A model generated the notes under the pieces. It worked only from the letters and a program-made list of their open reading frames with translations. It was not told the origin of the DNA and ran no database searches. Made by a program: the position numbers and the translations under genes. A stretch of 64,000 bases of DNA, taken from contig NZ_FOET01000015.1 in assembly GCF_900110735.1 (NCBI RefSeq), positions 23,801 to 87,800 of the forward strand, written 5' to 3'. Positions 27,221 through 33,919 of this stretch are shown one piece after another. The stretch's first letter is position 1; each line of letters begins with the position of its first letter. This stretch comes from Streptomyces radiopugnans. GTDB lineage: Bacteria > Actinomycetota > Actinomycetes > Streptomycetales > Streptomycetaceae.

Positions 27221-27280
27221 GGATACGTCCTCTCAGGGCAGATCCGCCCACGTGGGCGGTGCGGGGGGTGAACCAGTGAG

Positions 27281-27294
27281 TGGGAGCGCTCCCA
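27281..27294. promoter_or_regulatory. CebR-type operator TGGGAGCGCTCCCA
   Basis: A perfect 14-bp palindrome identical to the CebR binding site known from streptomycete cellulase genes. It lies just downstream of the predicted -10 of the minus-strand xyloglucanase promoter, a classical repressor position. CebR releases DNA when cellobiose or cellotriose is present. Confidence 0.93.
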
Positions 27295-27303
27295 GATGTG
27301 CGG

Positions 27304-27332
27304 ATGCTAGTTGTCGAACGCTGTTCGCATAA
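27304..27332 (-). promoter_or_regulatory. Promoter of the xyloglucanase gene
   Basis: On the minus strand, TTATGC (27332-27327) and TAGCAT (27309-27304) are separated by 17 nt. Transcription would begin about 27297, just before the CebR box. Confidence 0.5.
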
Positions 27333-27450
27333 GGGGGCGTGTCAAGAGGGCGATATGGCGCGGACGGACGTCCGGTAGTCCGTTACGCGGAGTTGCCATG
27401 CCGCTACCCGGCCGGGATGATCGGGTGAATCGTCGTCAGGAGGAGGCAGC

Positions 27451-28704
27451 ATGGGGCTTTTCTCTCGGAGGACCTTCGGTGCGGCGGCGGTCGGGGTGCT
27501 CTCCGGCTCGCTGCTGACCGGCCCGGGGGCGGCAACGGCATCCGCCGGGGAGTCGGGGGGCGCCCGGTACGGGCAGCGCCCGCAGTTGCGCGGGGTGTGG
27601 GTGGCGACCGTCGCCAACATCGACTGGCCGACCAGGCCCGGGCTCGCCGCGGCCGAGCAGCGAAGACAACTGCTGGCCCATCTGGACACGGCGGTCGAGC
27701 GCCGCCTCAACACGGTGTTCCTCCAGGTGCGGCCCACCGCGGACGCCCTGTGGCCCTCGCCGTACGAGCCCTGGGCGCAGTACCTCACCGGCACCCAGGG
27801 CGAGGACCCCGGCTGGGATCCGCTGGGCTTCGCCGTGTGCGAGGCGCACCGGCGCGGGCTGGAACTGCACGCCTGGTTCAACCCCTACCGGGTGGCCAAC
27901 CACGCCGACCCCGCGCGGCTGGCCGCCTCCCACCCCGCGCGCCGCCACCCGGAGTGGGTGGTGCCCTACGGCGGCAAGCTCTACTACAACCCCGGGCTGC
28001 CCGAGGTGCGTGCCTTCGTCCAGGACGCGATGTTCGACGCGGTGGAGCGCTACGACATCGACGGCGTGCACTGGGACGACTACTTCTACCCGTACCCGGT
28101 GGCGGGCCAGGTCTTCGACGACGACGAGGCGTACGAGCGCCACGGCGGCGCCTTCGGCGACCGGGCCGACTGGCGGCGCGACAACATCGACCGGCTGGTA
28201 CGGGAGACCGCGCTGCGCCTGAGGCGGACCAAGCCGCACGTGCGCTTCGGCATCAGCCCCTTCGCCGTGTGGCGCAACGCGGGCACCGACCCGGAGGGCT
28301 CCGACACCCGCGCGGGCGTGCAGACGTACGACGACCTGTACGCCGACACCCGCAAGTGGGTGCGCGAGCGCTGGGTCGACCAGATCGTGCCCCAGGTGTA
28401 CTGGAACATCGGCTTCGCGGCCGCCGACTACGCGAAGCTGGTGCCCTGGTGGGCCGATGTGGTGCGGGGCACCGGCGTCGAACTCCACATCGGCGAGGCG
28501 CTCTACAAGGCGGGCGATCCGGCCCAGGGGCCGGCCTGGCACGACCCGGCCGAACTCTCCCGCCATCTGACGCTCTGCGGCCGTCACCCCGAGGTCCGCG
28601 GTAACGCCTACTTCTCGGCGAAGCACGTCGCCGCGGACCCGATCGGGGCGATGAGCCGGGTGGTGGAGGACCACTACGACCGTCCGGTGCGGGCGCCCCG
28701 CTAG
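27451..28704 (+). CDS. GHL10-family (DUF187-type) secreted glycoside hydrolase-like protein
   Basis: 417 residues. The N-terminus SRRTFGAAAVGVLSGSLL is a twin-arginine signal, so export by Tat is likely. The mature part matches the GHL10 TIM-barrel family: LRGVWVATVANIDWPTRPG (about 47-65), LNTVFLQVRPTADALWPS, HAWFNPYRVAN, DGVHWDDYFYPYP (about 206-218) and VPQVYWNIGF. Acidic residues in the WDDYFYPY segment are candidate catalytic residues. The carbohydrate target is unknown; some relatives act on cell-wall or exopolysaccharide sugars. An AGGAGGAGG ribosome site precedes the ATG. The CebR box 157 bp upstream may also affect it. Confidence 0.9.
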   Translation: MGLFSRRTFGAAAVGVLSGSLLTGPGAATASAGESGGARYGQRPQLRGVWVATVANIDWPTRPGLAAAEQRRQLLAHLDTAVERRLNTVFLQVRPTADALWPSPYEPWAQYLTGTQGEDPGWDPLGFAVCEAHRRGLELHAWFNPYRVANHADPARLAASHPARRHPEWVVPYGGKLYYNPGLPEVRAFVQDAMFDAVERYDIDGVHWDDYFYPYPVAGQVFDDDEAYERHGGAFGDRADWRRDNIDRLVRETALRLRRTKPHVRFGISPFAVWRNAGTDPEGSDTRAGVQTYDDLYADTRKWVRERWVDQIVPQVYWNIGFAAADYAKLVPWWADVVRGTGVELHIGEALYKAGDPAQGPAWHDPAELSRHLTLCGRHPEVRGNAYFSAKHVAADPIGAMSRVVEDHYDRPVRAPR

Positions 28705-28758
28705 CCGGTCTCCCGCGGCGGCCTCCCGTCTGCCTGTCTCCTTCGGTCCGGTACGCGG

Positions 28759-28781
28759 CCCCGGCGTCAGCGGCGCCGGGG
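28759..28781. terminator. Short bidirectional hairpin terminator
   Basis: CCCCGGCG (28759-28766) pairs perfectly with CGCCGGGG (28774-28781) around a 7-nt loop. It overlaps the 3' end of the DUF1918 gene and faces the end of the GHL10 gene. Confidence 0.5.
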
Positions 28782-28988
28782 TTCGCCGTGCTCCAGCAGG
28801 GGCTCGCCGTGGTGCCGCACCACGGAGTCGGGCCCCGGCGACATCACGGTCTCGTGTCCGTCCTCGAAGCGGACCCGGTACGGCGGCTCGCCGTTCGTCC
28901 CCAGTACCTCGATGATCTCCGCGACCCTCTCGTGCTGCCCCACGAACCTGCCGTGGACCAGCAGCAGGTCGCCCACGTTCGCCTGCAT
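28767..28988 (-). CDS. DUF1918 small protein
   Basis: 73 residues. The core MQANVGDLLLVHGRFVGQHERVAEIIEV and YRVRFEDGHETVMSPGPDSVVRH is the DUF1918 beta-barrel pattern, related to small SH3-like folds. The function is unknown. A GAAGGAGA ribosome site precedes the ATG at 28988. An upstream in-frame extension lacks family sequence and is not used. Upstream lies a short AT-rich stretch (GATAAGAAAAATCC) that is unusual for this window and probably contains its promoter. Confidence 0.88.
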   Translation of the reverse strand: MQANVGDLLLVHGRFVGQHERVAEIIEVLGTNGEPPYRVRFEDGHETVMSPGPDSVVRHHGEPLLEHGEPRRR

Positions 28989-29181
28989 CGGCGGTCTCCT
29001 TCTGTCCGTATCGATAAGAAAAATCCTTTTGGTCACGATTCTAGGGGCGGAGGGGGGCCGGGCGCCCGCGAGCGCGGAAGCGCGGGGAACACAGAGAATG
29101 CAGGGGAGGCGGGGAGGCGGGAGGGCGGAGCGGGGCAAAACCGGTCGACGGCCCGCGCGCCGGCTGCCAGGCTCTCCCGCC

Positions 29182-29601
29182 ATGAGCACCGCGTACGAGA
29201 TCTCCGCCGACCCCGCCCGCCTCGACGCCGCCCGCGTCCACCAGTGGCTGTCCACCGACGCCTACTGGGCGCTCGGCCGCAGCCGGGAGAAGCAGGACCG
29301 GGCCATCGCGGGCTCGCTCAACCTCGGGGCGTACGACAGGGCCACCGGCGAGCAGCTCGGCTATGCGCGGGTGGTCACCGACCGGGCCACCTTCGCCTGG
29401 CTGTGCGATGTCTACGTCGCCCCCGCCGCCCGCGGCCGGGGTCTGGGGAAGGCGCTGGTGGGAGCCGCGCTCGCGGAGCTGGAGCCGTACGGGCCGAAGC
29501 GGGTGCTGCTGGCCACGGAGGACGCGCACGGCCTCTACGAGGGGTTCGGCTTCCGCCCGCCGGCGGAACCCGGGCGGCTGATGGCGCTGGTCCCCCGGTG
29601 A
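29182..29601 (+). CDS. GNAT family N-acetyltransferase
   Basis: 139 residues. The acetyl-CoA-binding motif A is VYVAPAARGRGLGKALVGAALAEL (about 77-100; RGRGLGKAL is the P-loop). The end GLYEGFGFRPP is motif B. The N-terminal part (VHQWLSTDAYWALGRSREKQDRAIAGS) is typical of a small group of uncharacterised GNATs. The substrate is unknown. The ATG is chosen by family alignment; there is no clear Shine-Dalgarno, and a CAGGCT hexamer lies 8 nt upstream. Confidence 0.9.
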   Translation: MSTAYEISADPARLDAARVHQWLSTDAYWALGRSREKQDRAIAGSLNLGAYDRATGEQLGYARVVTDRATFAWLCDVYVAPAARGRGLGKALVGAALAELEPYGPKRVLLATEDAHGLYEGFGFRPPAEPGRLMALVPR

Positions 29602-29661
29602 TCCGGGCATACGTCCGAAAACAGTCCGTGCCCGACCGTCGAACAATCCGGTTCACGGTTC

Positions 29662-29667
29662 TACCAT
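29662..29667 (+). promoter_or_regulatory. -10 element TACCAT for a leaderless transcript
   Basis: TACCAT ends 6 nt before the ATG at 29674. The preceding 60 bp are less GC-rich than their surroundings and contain a possible -35, TTCACG, 7 nt upstream, which is too close to be convincing. Confidence 0.45.
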
Positions 29668-29673
29668 CCGGTA

Positions 29674-30246
29674 ATGCACCTGCGGATCACGCTTCTCGCC
29701 GCCGCCCGCAGCTCATCCCTGCTGGACGTGCGCTTCGAGGACGACCGCCCCCTGGACGCCGCCGGGTGGCGGGAGGCCGAGCGGGCCATCCCGGCGTACG
29801 CGCACCTGGCGGGCGCCGAACTGCGCTACTGCTCGCCGACCATGCGCTGCCGCGAGACCGGGGACGTGCTGGGGATGCGGCCACTGGCCCAGCCCGCGCT
29901 GCGCGAGTGCGACATGGGCCGGTGGCGCGGGCGCACCTTCAAGGAGGTCGCGGCGAGGGAGCCGCGGGCCGTGGACGCCTGGCTCGCCGACCCCCACGCC
30001 ACCCCGCACGGCGGGGAGTCGCTGTTCTCCTTCATCCTGCGGGTCGGAGACTGGCTCGACACCCGGCCGGGCGGCGAGGGCGACACCCTGATCGCCGCGG
30101 TCGTCGAACCGACGGTGCTGCGCGCGGCCGCGGTGTACGCGCTGAAGGCGCCGCCGCACACCTACTGGCGCGTGGACGTCCGGCCGCTGTCGTCGATCAC
30201 CCTGGCCGGGTGGGCGGGGGACTGGACGCTGGCCATGGACCACTGA
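29674..30246 (+). CDS. Histidine-phosphatase-fold protein lacking both catalytic histidines
   Basis: 190 residues that follow the histidine phosphatase (phosphoglycerate mutase-like) layout: an N-terminal strand, PLDAAGWREAERAI, YCSPTMRCRETGDVLG, LRECDMGRWRGRTFKEV, PHGGESLFSFILRV and a late strand-helix VVEPTVLRAAAVYAL. Active members need RHG(E/Q) in the first strand and an SHGG-type His late. Here the first is AARSSS and the second is VVEPTV. The conserved Arg (MRCRET) and the HGGES Glu remain. I infer a non-catalytic or altered-function member, perhaps a ligand-binding protein. Confidence 0.82.
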   Translation: MHLRITLLAAARSSSLLDVRFEDDRPLDAAGWREAERAIPAYAHLAGAELRYCSPTMRCRETGDVLGMRPLAQPALRECDMGRWRGRTFKEVAAREPRAVDAWLADPHATPHGGESLFSFILRVGDWLDTRPGGEGDTLIAAVVEPTVLRAAAVYALKAPPHTYWRVDVRPLSSITLAGWAGDWTLAMDH

Positions 30247-30254
30247 CGGCCTCC

Positions 30255-30284
30255 GGGGCCTCCGGGGCACGCCCCGGAGGCCCC
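30255..30284. terminator. Bidirectional hairpin terminator
   Basis: GGGGCCTCCGGGG (30255-30267) pairs perfectly with the segment at 30272-30284 around a 4-nt CACG loop. It separates the convergent phosphatase-fold and MerR genes. Confidence 0.75.
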
Positions 30285-30301
30285 GGTCCCGGGGGCCGGG
30301 C

Positions 30302-31051
30302 CTACAGCTCGCGCCCGGCGTAGGCGCTCATGGCGTCCCGGACGAAGGCCGCCGTGCCCTCGCCGTACTGGTCGTAGGTGGCGGTGAAGCGGGGGTCGTC
30401 GACGTACATCTGCCCGAGCCCGGCGAACTGCTCCGCGCTGGGGCGCCTGCCCTGCCAGCCGCCGCAGACCCACTCGTAGTGCCGCCGGGTGATCGCGAGC
30501 ACCTCGTCGCTGTCCGGCGCGAGACCGGCCCGGTGGGCGCGGGCGTAGTCGGTGGTGATGTCGATCTGGCGCTGCTGGAAGGACTTCTTGTCGTCCTCCG
30601 TCAGCGAGCGCCACCAGCGGTCGCCACGCTCGAAGGCGTCGCGGCCCCAGCGTTCGATCACCTCGTCCTTGTACCTGGTGTGGTCGAAACCGTCGAGAGC
30701 CTCCTCGGGCATCAGGGGCTCGCCTCCTTTCATCCTGGTCAACGTCTTCCGTACCGACTCGATCTGCCGGCCCAGGCGCTCCCGCTCCCGCTCGAGCAGT
30801 TCCAGATGGGTGTGCAGCGCGGCGGCCGCGTCCCGCTGCCCGTCGAGCGCTTCGGAGATGGCGGCCAGTCCCAGGCCGAGTTCGCGCAGCAGCAGGATCC
30901 GCTGGAGCCGCACCAGCGCGTGCTCGTCGTAGTAGCGGATTCCGCCGTGCCCGACCCGGCTGGGACGCAGCAGCCCGACGGCGTCGTAGTGGCGCAGGGT
31001 GCGGCTGGTGGTCCCGGCCGAGCGGGCGATCTCCTGAATGGACCATTCCAT
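30302..31051 (-). CDS. MerR-family regulator with TipAS-like effector domain
   Basis: 249 residues with the TipAL layout. An N-terminal MerR wHTH (WSIQEIARSAGTTSRTLRHYDAVGLL, about 3-28) is followed by a long dimer helix (about 75-110) and a C-terminal TipAS-like all-helical domain (about 115-249) ending in VDDPRFTATYDQYGEGTAAFVRDAMSAYA. TipAL binds thiopeptide antibiotics covalently through a Cys near this end. The cysteines I recall for TipAL are not at the aligned positions here; the only Cys is C196 (HYEWVCGGW). The ligand is therefore uncertain. A 17-bp imperfect palindrome upstream is a candidate operator. Confidence 0.9.
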   Translation of the reverse strand: MEWSIQEIARSAGTTSRTLRHYDAVGLLRPSRVGHGGIRYYDEHALVRLQRILLLRELGLGLAAISEALDGQRDAAAALHTHLELLERERERLGRQIESVRKTLTRMKGGEPLMPEEALDGFDHTRYKDEVIERWGRDAFERGDRWWRSLTEDDKKSFQQRQIDITTDYARAHRAGLAPDSDEVLAITRRHYEWVCGGWQGRRPSAEQFAGLGQMYVDDPRFTATYDQYGEGTAAFVRDAMSAYAGREL

Positions 31052-31103
31052 CGCCTGTGGCCTCCGAGTCCCGGTGGTTCGGTCGGTGCAGACGACGTTA
31101 GGG

Positions 31104-31120
31104 GTTTACGCAGCGTCAAC
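31104..31120. promoter_or_regulatory. Candidate MerR operator, inverted repeat GTTTACGC-A-GCGTCAAC
   Basis: Two 8-bp half-sites around one central base, 14 of 17 positions palindromic, 53 bp before the merR-type start. On the minus strand it contains TTGACG, a good -35. MerR proteins bind such repeats within their own promoters. Confidence 0.45.
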
Positions 31121-31186
31121 CGCAAGCCCGGTACCCGGGCTCTTCTCCGGTGGCCGCGGAGGGACGGTGCGGGCGCCGCGGAGACG

Positions 31187-31993
31187 CTACGACCTGCGGC
31201 GGGGCCTGCCGCGCCTGCTGCCCCCGGAGCCCTTCGAACCGCCGGAGCCCTTGGCGCCGCCGGAGCCGCGCCGGGCGGTCCGGCCGGCCTGCCCGCCCGC
31301 CGCGGACTTCCGCCGCGCGCCGCCCCCGTCCGAGCGCTTCGGCTTCTCCTGCTTGCCCGGCACGGGCTCCTCTGCGGCGGGGCGGCGGCCCCGGGTGCTG
31401 TTGACGGTCCGCCCCCGGACGATCCCGATGAAGTCCTCCACCAGATCGGTGGTCCGGTCCTCCCGCCACGACAGCGCGACGCGCGACTGGGGGGTGCCCG
31501 TGACCGGCCGGTAGGTGAGGTCCCTGCGGTGGTGCAGGCGGGCGAGCGACTGCGGTACGACGAGCAACCCCACCCCCGCCGCCACCAGCTCGATCGCGTC
31601 CGCCGTCGTGGCGGGGCGCTCGAAGGCGGGCCGTCCCGGCGGGCGCTCCCAGTCCAGGGTGTCGTCGAGGGGGTGCAGCACGATCTCGTCGGCCAGTTCC
31701 TCGGCGGACACCTCCTCGGCCGCTGTCACGAGGTGGTCCTTGGGGACCACCACCACCGTGGTCTCGGTGTAGAGGGGGATCGCGCTGAGATCCGTCCGGT
31801 CGGTGGGCAGCCGCAGGAAACCGGCGTCGGCGCCGCCGTCGCGCAGCACGCCGGACGCCTCGGCGGCGGGCACCTGGACGAGGTCGAGCGGGATGCCGGG
31901 CAGGCGCTCGTTCCAGATCCGCACCCACTTGGTGGGCGTCACTCCCGGGACGTACGCGAGCCGGAACGAGGGGGATGCTTCCGAGCCGTTCAC
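31187..31993 (-). CDS. LysR-type effector-binding domain without a DNA-binding domain, basic C-terminal tail
   Basis: 268 residues. Residues about 8-200 match the LysR substrate-binding fold: FRLAYVPG at the start, GGADAGFLRLP (domain I strand-turn), TTVVVVPKDH, TADAIELVAAGVGLLVVPQSLA. A full LysR regulator carries a ~60-residue winged HTH before this, which is absent here. The C-terminal ~70 residues are a Lys/Arg/Gly/Ser tail with KGSGGSKGSGGSRRGRPRRR-type repeats that could contact nucleic acid. It is divergent from the DUF5997 gene with 72 bp between starts. The GTG start has TAGCCT 6 nt upstream. Confidence 0.88.
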   Translation of the reverse strand: MNGSEASPSFRLAYVPGVTPTKWVRIWNERLPGIPLDLVQVPAAEASGVLRDGGADAGFLRLPTDRTDLSAIPLYTETTVVVVPKDHLVTAAEEVSAEELADEIVLHPLDDTLDWERPPGRPAFERPATTADAIELVAAGVGLLVVPQSLARLHHRRDLTYRPVTGTPQSRVALSWREDRTTDLVEDFIGIVRGRTVNSTRGRRPAAEEPVPGKQEKPKRSDGGGARRKSAAGGQAGRTARRGSGGAKGSGGSKGSGGSRRGRPRRRS

Positions 31994-31999
31994 CGAGCC

Positions 32000-32005
32000 A
32001 GGCTA
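32000..32005 (-). promoter_or_regulatory. -10 element TAGCCT for a leaderless transcript
   Basis: On the minus strand TAGCCT ends 6 nt before the GTG at 31993. It is back to back with the -10 of the DUF5997 gene. Confidence 0.5.
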
Positions 32006-32052
32006 CCGGGCGGCCGGGGAGCCGGGTGGCGGGAGGAGCCGTGGGCGCTCGA

Positions 32053-32058
32053 TACCCT
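32053..32058 (+). promoter_or_regulatory. -10 element TACCCT for a leaderless transcript
   Basis: TACCCT ends 7 nt before the ATG at 32066. The -35 region of this promoter would overlap that of the divergent gene, so one bound protein could control both. Confidence 0.5.
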
Positions 32059-32065
32059 GGACCCC

Positions 32066-32449
32066 ATGAAGTCGCAGCAGACCGCCCAGACGATGAAGCC
32101 CGCCACCGCGGCGAAGAAGCTGGGCGTGTACCTCGAGGCCACCCCCGCCGAGTTCCGGGAGGGCGTCGTCTCGCGCGCGGAACTGAACGCGCTGCAGACC
32201 GACCCGCCCGAGTGGCTGCGGGAGCTGCGGCGCAACGGACCGCACCCCCGTCCGGTGGTCGCGGCGAAGCTGGGCGTCTCCAACTCGGGGCTCGCGCGCG
32301 GCGGGATCACCGAGCCCCTGACCACCGAGCAGATCGAGGCGCTGAAGGCGGAGAACCCCGAGTGGCTGCAGAAGGAGCGCGCCACCCAGGCCGAGGTCCG
32401 CAAGGAGGCGGCGCGCCTGAAGGAGCGGAAGGCGGAGCAGGGCGACTGA
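32066..32449 (+). CDS. DUF5997 family protein, possible small HTH protein
   Basis: 127 residues. MKPATAAKKLGVYLEATPAEFR and PPEWLRELRRNGPHPRPVVAAKLGVSNSGLARGG are the DUF5997 hallmarks. The segment PVVAAKLGVSNSGLARGGI reads like a helix-turn-helix. A long charged helix follows (KAENPEWLQKERATQAEVRKEAARLKERKAEQ). The function is not described. The divergent neighbour is a LysR effector domain lacking an HTH, so a two-protein regulator is a plausible inference. A 17-bp terminator follows at 32542. Confidence 0.88.
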   Translation: MKSQQTAQTMKPATAAKKLGVYLEATPAEFREGVVSRAELNALQTDPPEWLRELRRNGPHPRPVVAAKLGVSNSGLARGGITEPLTTEQIEALKAENPEWLQKERATQAEVRKEAARLKERKAEQGD

Positions 32450-32541
32450 CCCCGCCCGCCGCACTCCCGATCCAGGCCCCCGCCCCCGCGGCGCCCGTGT
32501 GACGCCGCACCCGCACCCGCGGCCCCGGCCGCGTCCTTCCC

Positions 32542-32580
32542 CGGCCCGCCGACCGGTCCCTGCGACCGGTCGGCGGGCCG
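32542..32580 (+). terminator. Terminator after the DUF5997 gene
   Basis: Perfect 17-bp stem (32542-32558 with 32564-32580) and 5-nt loop CCTGC. It separates the DUF5997 gene from the arginine operon. Confidence 0.8.
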
Positions 32581-32628
32581 TACGTCGTCCGGGGCCGCTC
32601 CCCGCGGTCCTCGCCGCCGAACGAGTCC

Positions 32629-32664
32629 ATTGCATAAAACTGCCGACATGCGTATAGTCATGCC
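32629..32664 (+). promoter_or_regulatory. argC promoter with overlapping ARG-box-like operator
   Basis: -35 TTGCAT (32630-32635), 17-nt spacer and -10 TATAGT (32653-32658). The stretch contains two half-operator-like units, ATTGCATAAAACTGC and CATGCGTATAGTCATGC, similar to the TGCATA-type ARG boxes of streptomycetes and much more AT-rich than the surroundings. ArgR with arginine is expected to block this promoter. A GAGGAGG ribosome site precedes argC. Confidence 0.75.
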
Positions 32665-32682
32665 ATCGATGAGGAGGATTCC

Positions 32683-33711
32683 ATGGCAGTGCGAGCGGCG
32701 GTGGCGGGAGCGAGCGGCTACGCGGGAGGCGAGATCCTGCGCCTGCTTGCCGGGCACCCCGAGGTCGAGATCGGGGCGCTGACGGGCAACTCCAACGCCG
32801 GGCAGCGTCTGGGCGCGCTCCAGCCGCACCTGCCGCCGCTGGCCGACCGTGTCCTGGAGGTCACCACGGCGGAGGCGCTGAGCGGCCACGACGTGGTCTT
32901 CCTCGCCCTGCCGCACGGCCAGTCCGCGGCCGTCGCCGAGCAGCTCGGCGACGATGCGCTGGTCATCGACTGCGGCGCCGACTTCCGGCTGGGGGATCCG
33001 GGGGACTGGGAGCGTTTCTACGGCACGCCGCACGCCGGCACCTGGCCGTACGGCCTCCCCGAGCTGCCGGGGGCACGCGACGCGCTGACGGGGTCCCGGC
33101 GCGTCGCGGTCCCCGGCTGCTACCCGACGGCCGTGACGCTCGCGCTCTTCCCGGCGTTCGCGGCCTCGCTGGCCGAGCCCGACGTGGTGGTGGTCGCGGC
33201 CACCGGCACCTCGGGGGCCGGCAAGGCGCCCAAGCCCCACCTGCTGGGCAGCGAGGTGATGGGCTCGATGAGCCCCTACGGCGTCGGCGGTGTCCACCGG
33301 CACACCCCGGAGATGGCCCAGAACCTCTCGGCCGTCGCGGGCGAACCGGTCACCGTCTCCTTCACCCCGACCCTCGCCCCGATGTCCCGGGGCATCCTGG
33401 CCACCTGCACCGCCAAGGCCCGGCCCGGCCTGACCGCCGGCCGGCTGCGCGAGGCGTACGACAAGGCGCTGGCCGCCGAGCCGTTCGTCCACCTGCTGCC
33501 CGAGGGCCAGTGGCCGTCCACCGCCGCCGTGTACGGCTCCAACAGCGTGCTGGTACAGGTCGCGTACGACGAGGCGGCGAACCGCGTGATCGCCGTCAGC
33601 GCCATCGACAACCTCACCAAGGGCACCGCGGGCGGCGCGGTGCAGAGCATGAACATCGCCCTCGGCATCCCCGAGGAGACCGGCCTCCCCGTCACCGGGG
33701 TCGCCCCGTGA
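32683..33711 (+). CDS. argC: N-acetyl-gamma-glutamyl-phosphate reductase
   Basis: Third step of arginine synthesis: NADPH-dependent reduction of N-acetylglutamyl-5-phosphate to the semialdehyde. 342 residues. The N-terminal AAVAGASGYAGGEILRLLAGHPE (about 6-28) is the NADP-binding motif. The catalytic Cys lies in VAVPGCYPTAVTLAL (about 142-156). HRHTPEM with the catalytic His (about 206-212) and the C-terminal IAVSAIDNLTKGTAGGAVQSMN are also diagnostic. It opens the argC-J-B-D-R operon. Its stop overlaps a GTG that starts a small frame (GTGA), described separately. Confidence 0.98.
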   Translation: MAVRAAVAGASGYAGGEILRLLAGHPEVEIGALTGNSNAGQRLGALQPHLPPLADRVLEVTTAEALSGHDVVFLALPHGQSAAVAEQLGDDALVIDCGADFRLGDPGDWERFYGTPHAGTWPYGLPELPGARDALTGSRRVAVPGCYPTAVTLALFPAFAASLAEPDVVVVAATGTSGAGKAPKPHLLGSEVMGSMSPYGVGGVHRHTPEMAQNLSAVAGEPVTVSFTPTLAPMSRGILATCTAKARPGLTAGRLREAYDKALAAEPFVHLLPEGQWPSTAAVYGSNSVLVQVAYDEAANRVIAVSAIDNLTKGTAGGAVQSMNIALGIPEETGLPVTGVAP

Positions 33712-33827
33712 ACCGGGGACACCTCCCGGCGGTGGCCGGGAGCGCACGCGCGGCTGCCGGTCCGCTGTCGGCGATGATGCCCGCGCTGTGCCGCGTGGGC
33801 GGAGAAGAGAACGGAGAAGCACCGTGA
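33708..33827 (+). CDS. Possible 39-aa linker peptide between argC and argJ
   Basis: GTG overlaps the argC stop (GTGA) and the frame runs to TGA at 33825-33827, which in turn overlaps the GTG of a second small frame. The peptide is Ala/Arg/Gly-rich with PLSAMMPALCRVGGEENG near its end. No homologous family is known to me. It may simply be translated to keep ribosomes moving from argC to argJ. Support is positional only. Confidence 0.35.
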   Translation: MNRGHLPAVAGSARAAAGPLSAMMPALCRVGGEENGEAP

Positions 33828-33919
33828 GCGGCGCACGCGCGGCTGCCGGTCCGCTGTCGGCGATGATGCCCGCGCTGTGCCGCGTGGGCGGAGAAGAGAA
33901 CGGAGAGACACCGTGAGCG
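33742..33919 (+). repeat. 89-bp tandem duplication in the argC-argJ spacer
   Basis: 33742-33830 and 33831-33919 are direct repeats with 87 of 89 identical bases; the only difference is AG/GA swapped in the purine-rich site before the start codon. Each copy includes the ribosome site and the GTGAGCG start context of argJ, so the first copy holds a displaced duplicate of the argJ start. Confidence 0.95.
33824..33916 (+). CDS. Possible 30-aa linker peptide created by the duplication
   Basis: GTG overlaps the stop of the first small frame, and its own TGA overlaps the argJ GTG (GTGA). The sequence repeats the last 27 residues of the preceding peptide except one (NGETP instead of NGEAP). It has the same purine-rich site upstream as argJ. 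This gives a chain argC, peptide 1, peptide 2, argJ joined by 4-base overlaps. Confidence 0.35.
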   Translation: MSGARAAAGPLSAMMPALCRVGGEENGETP

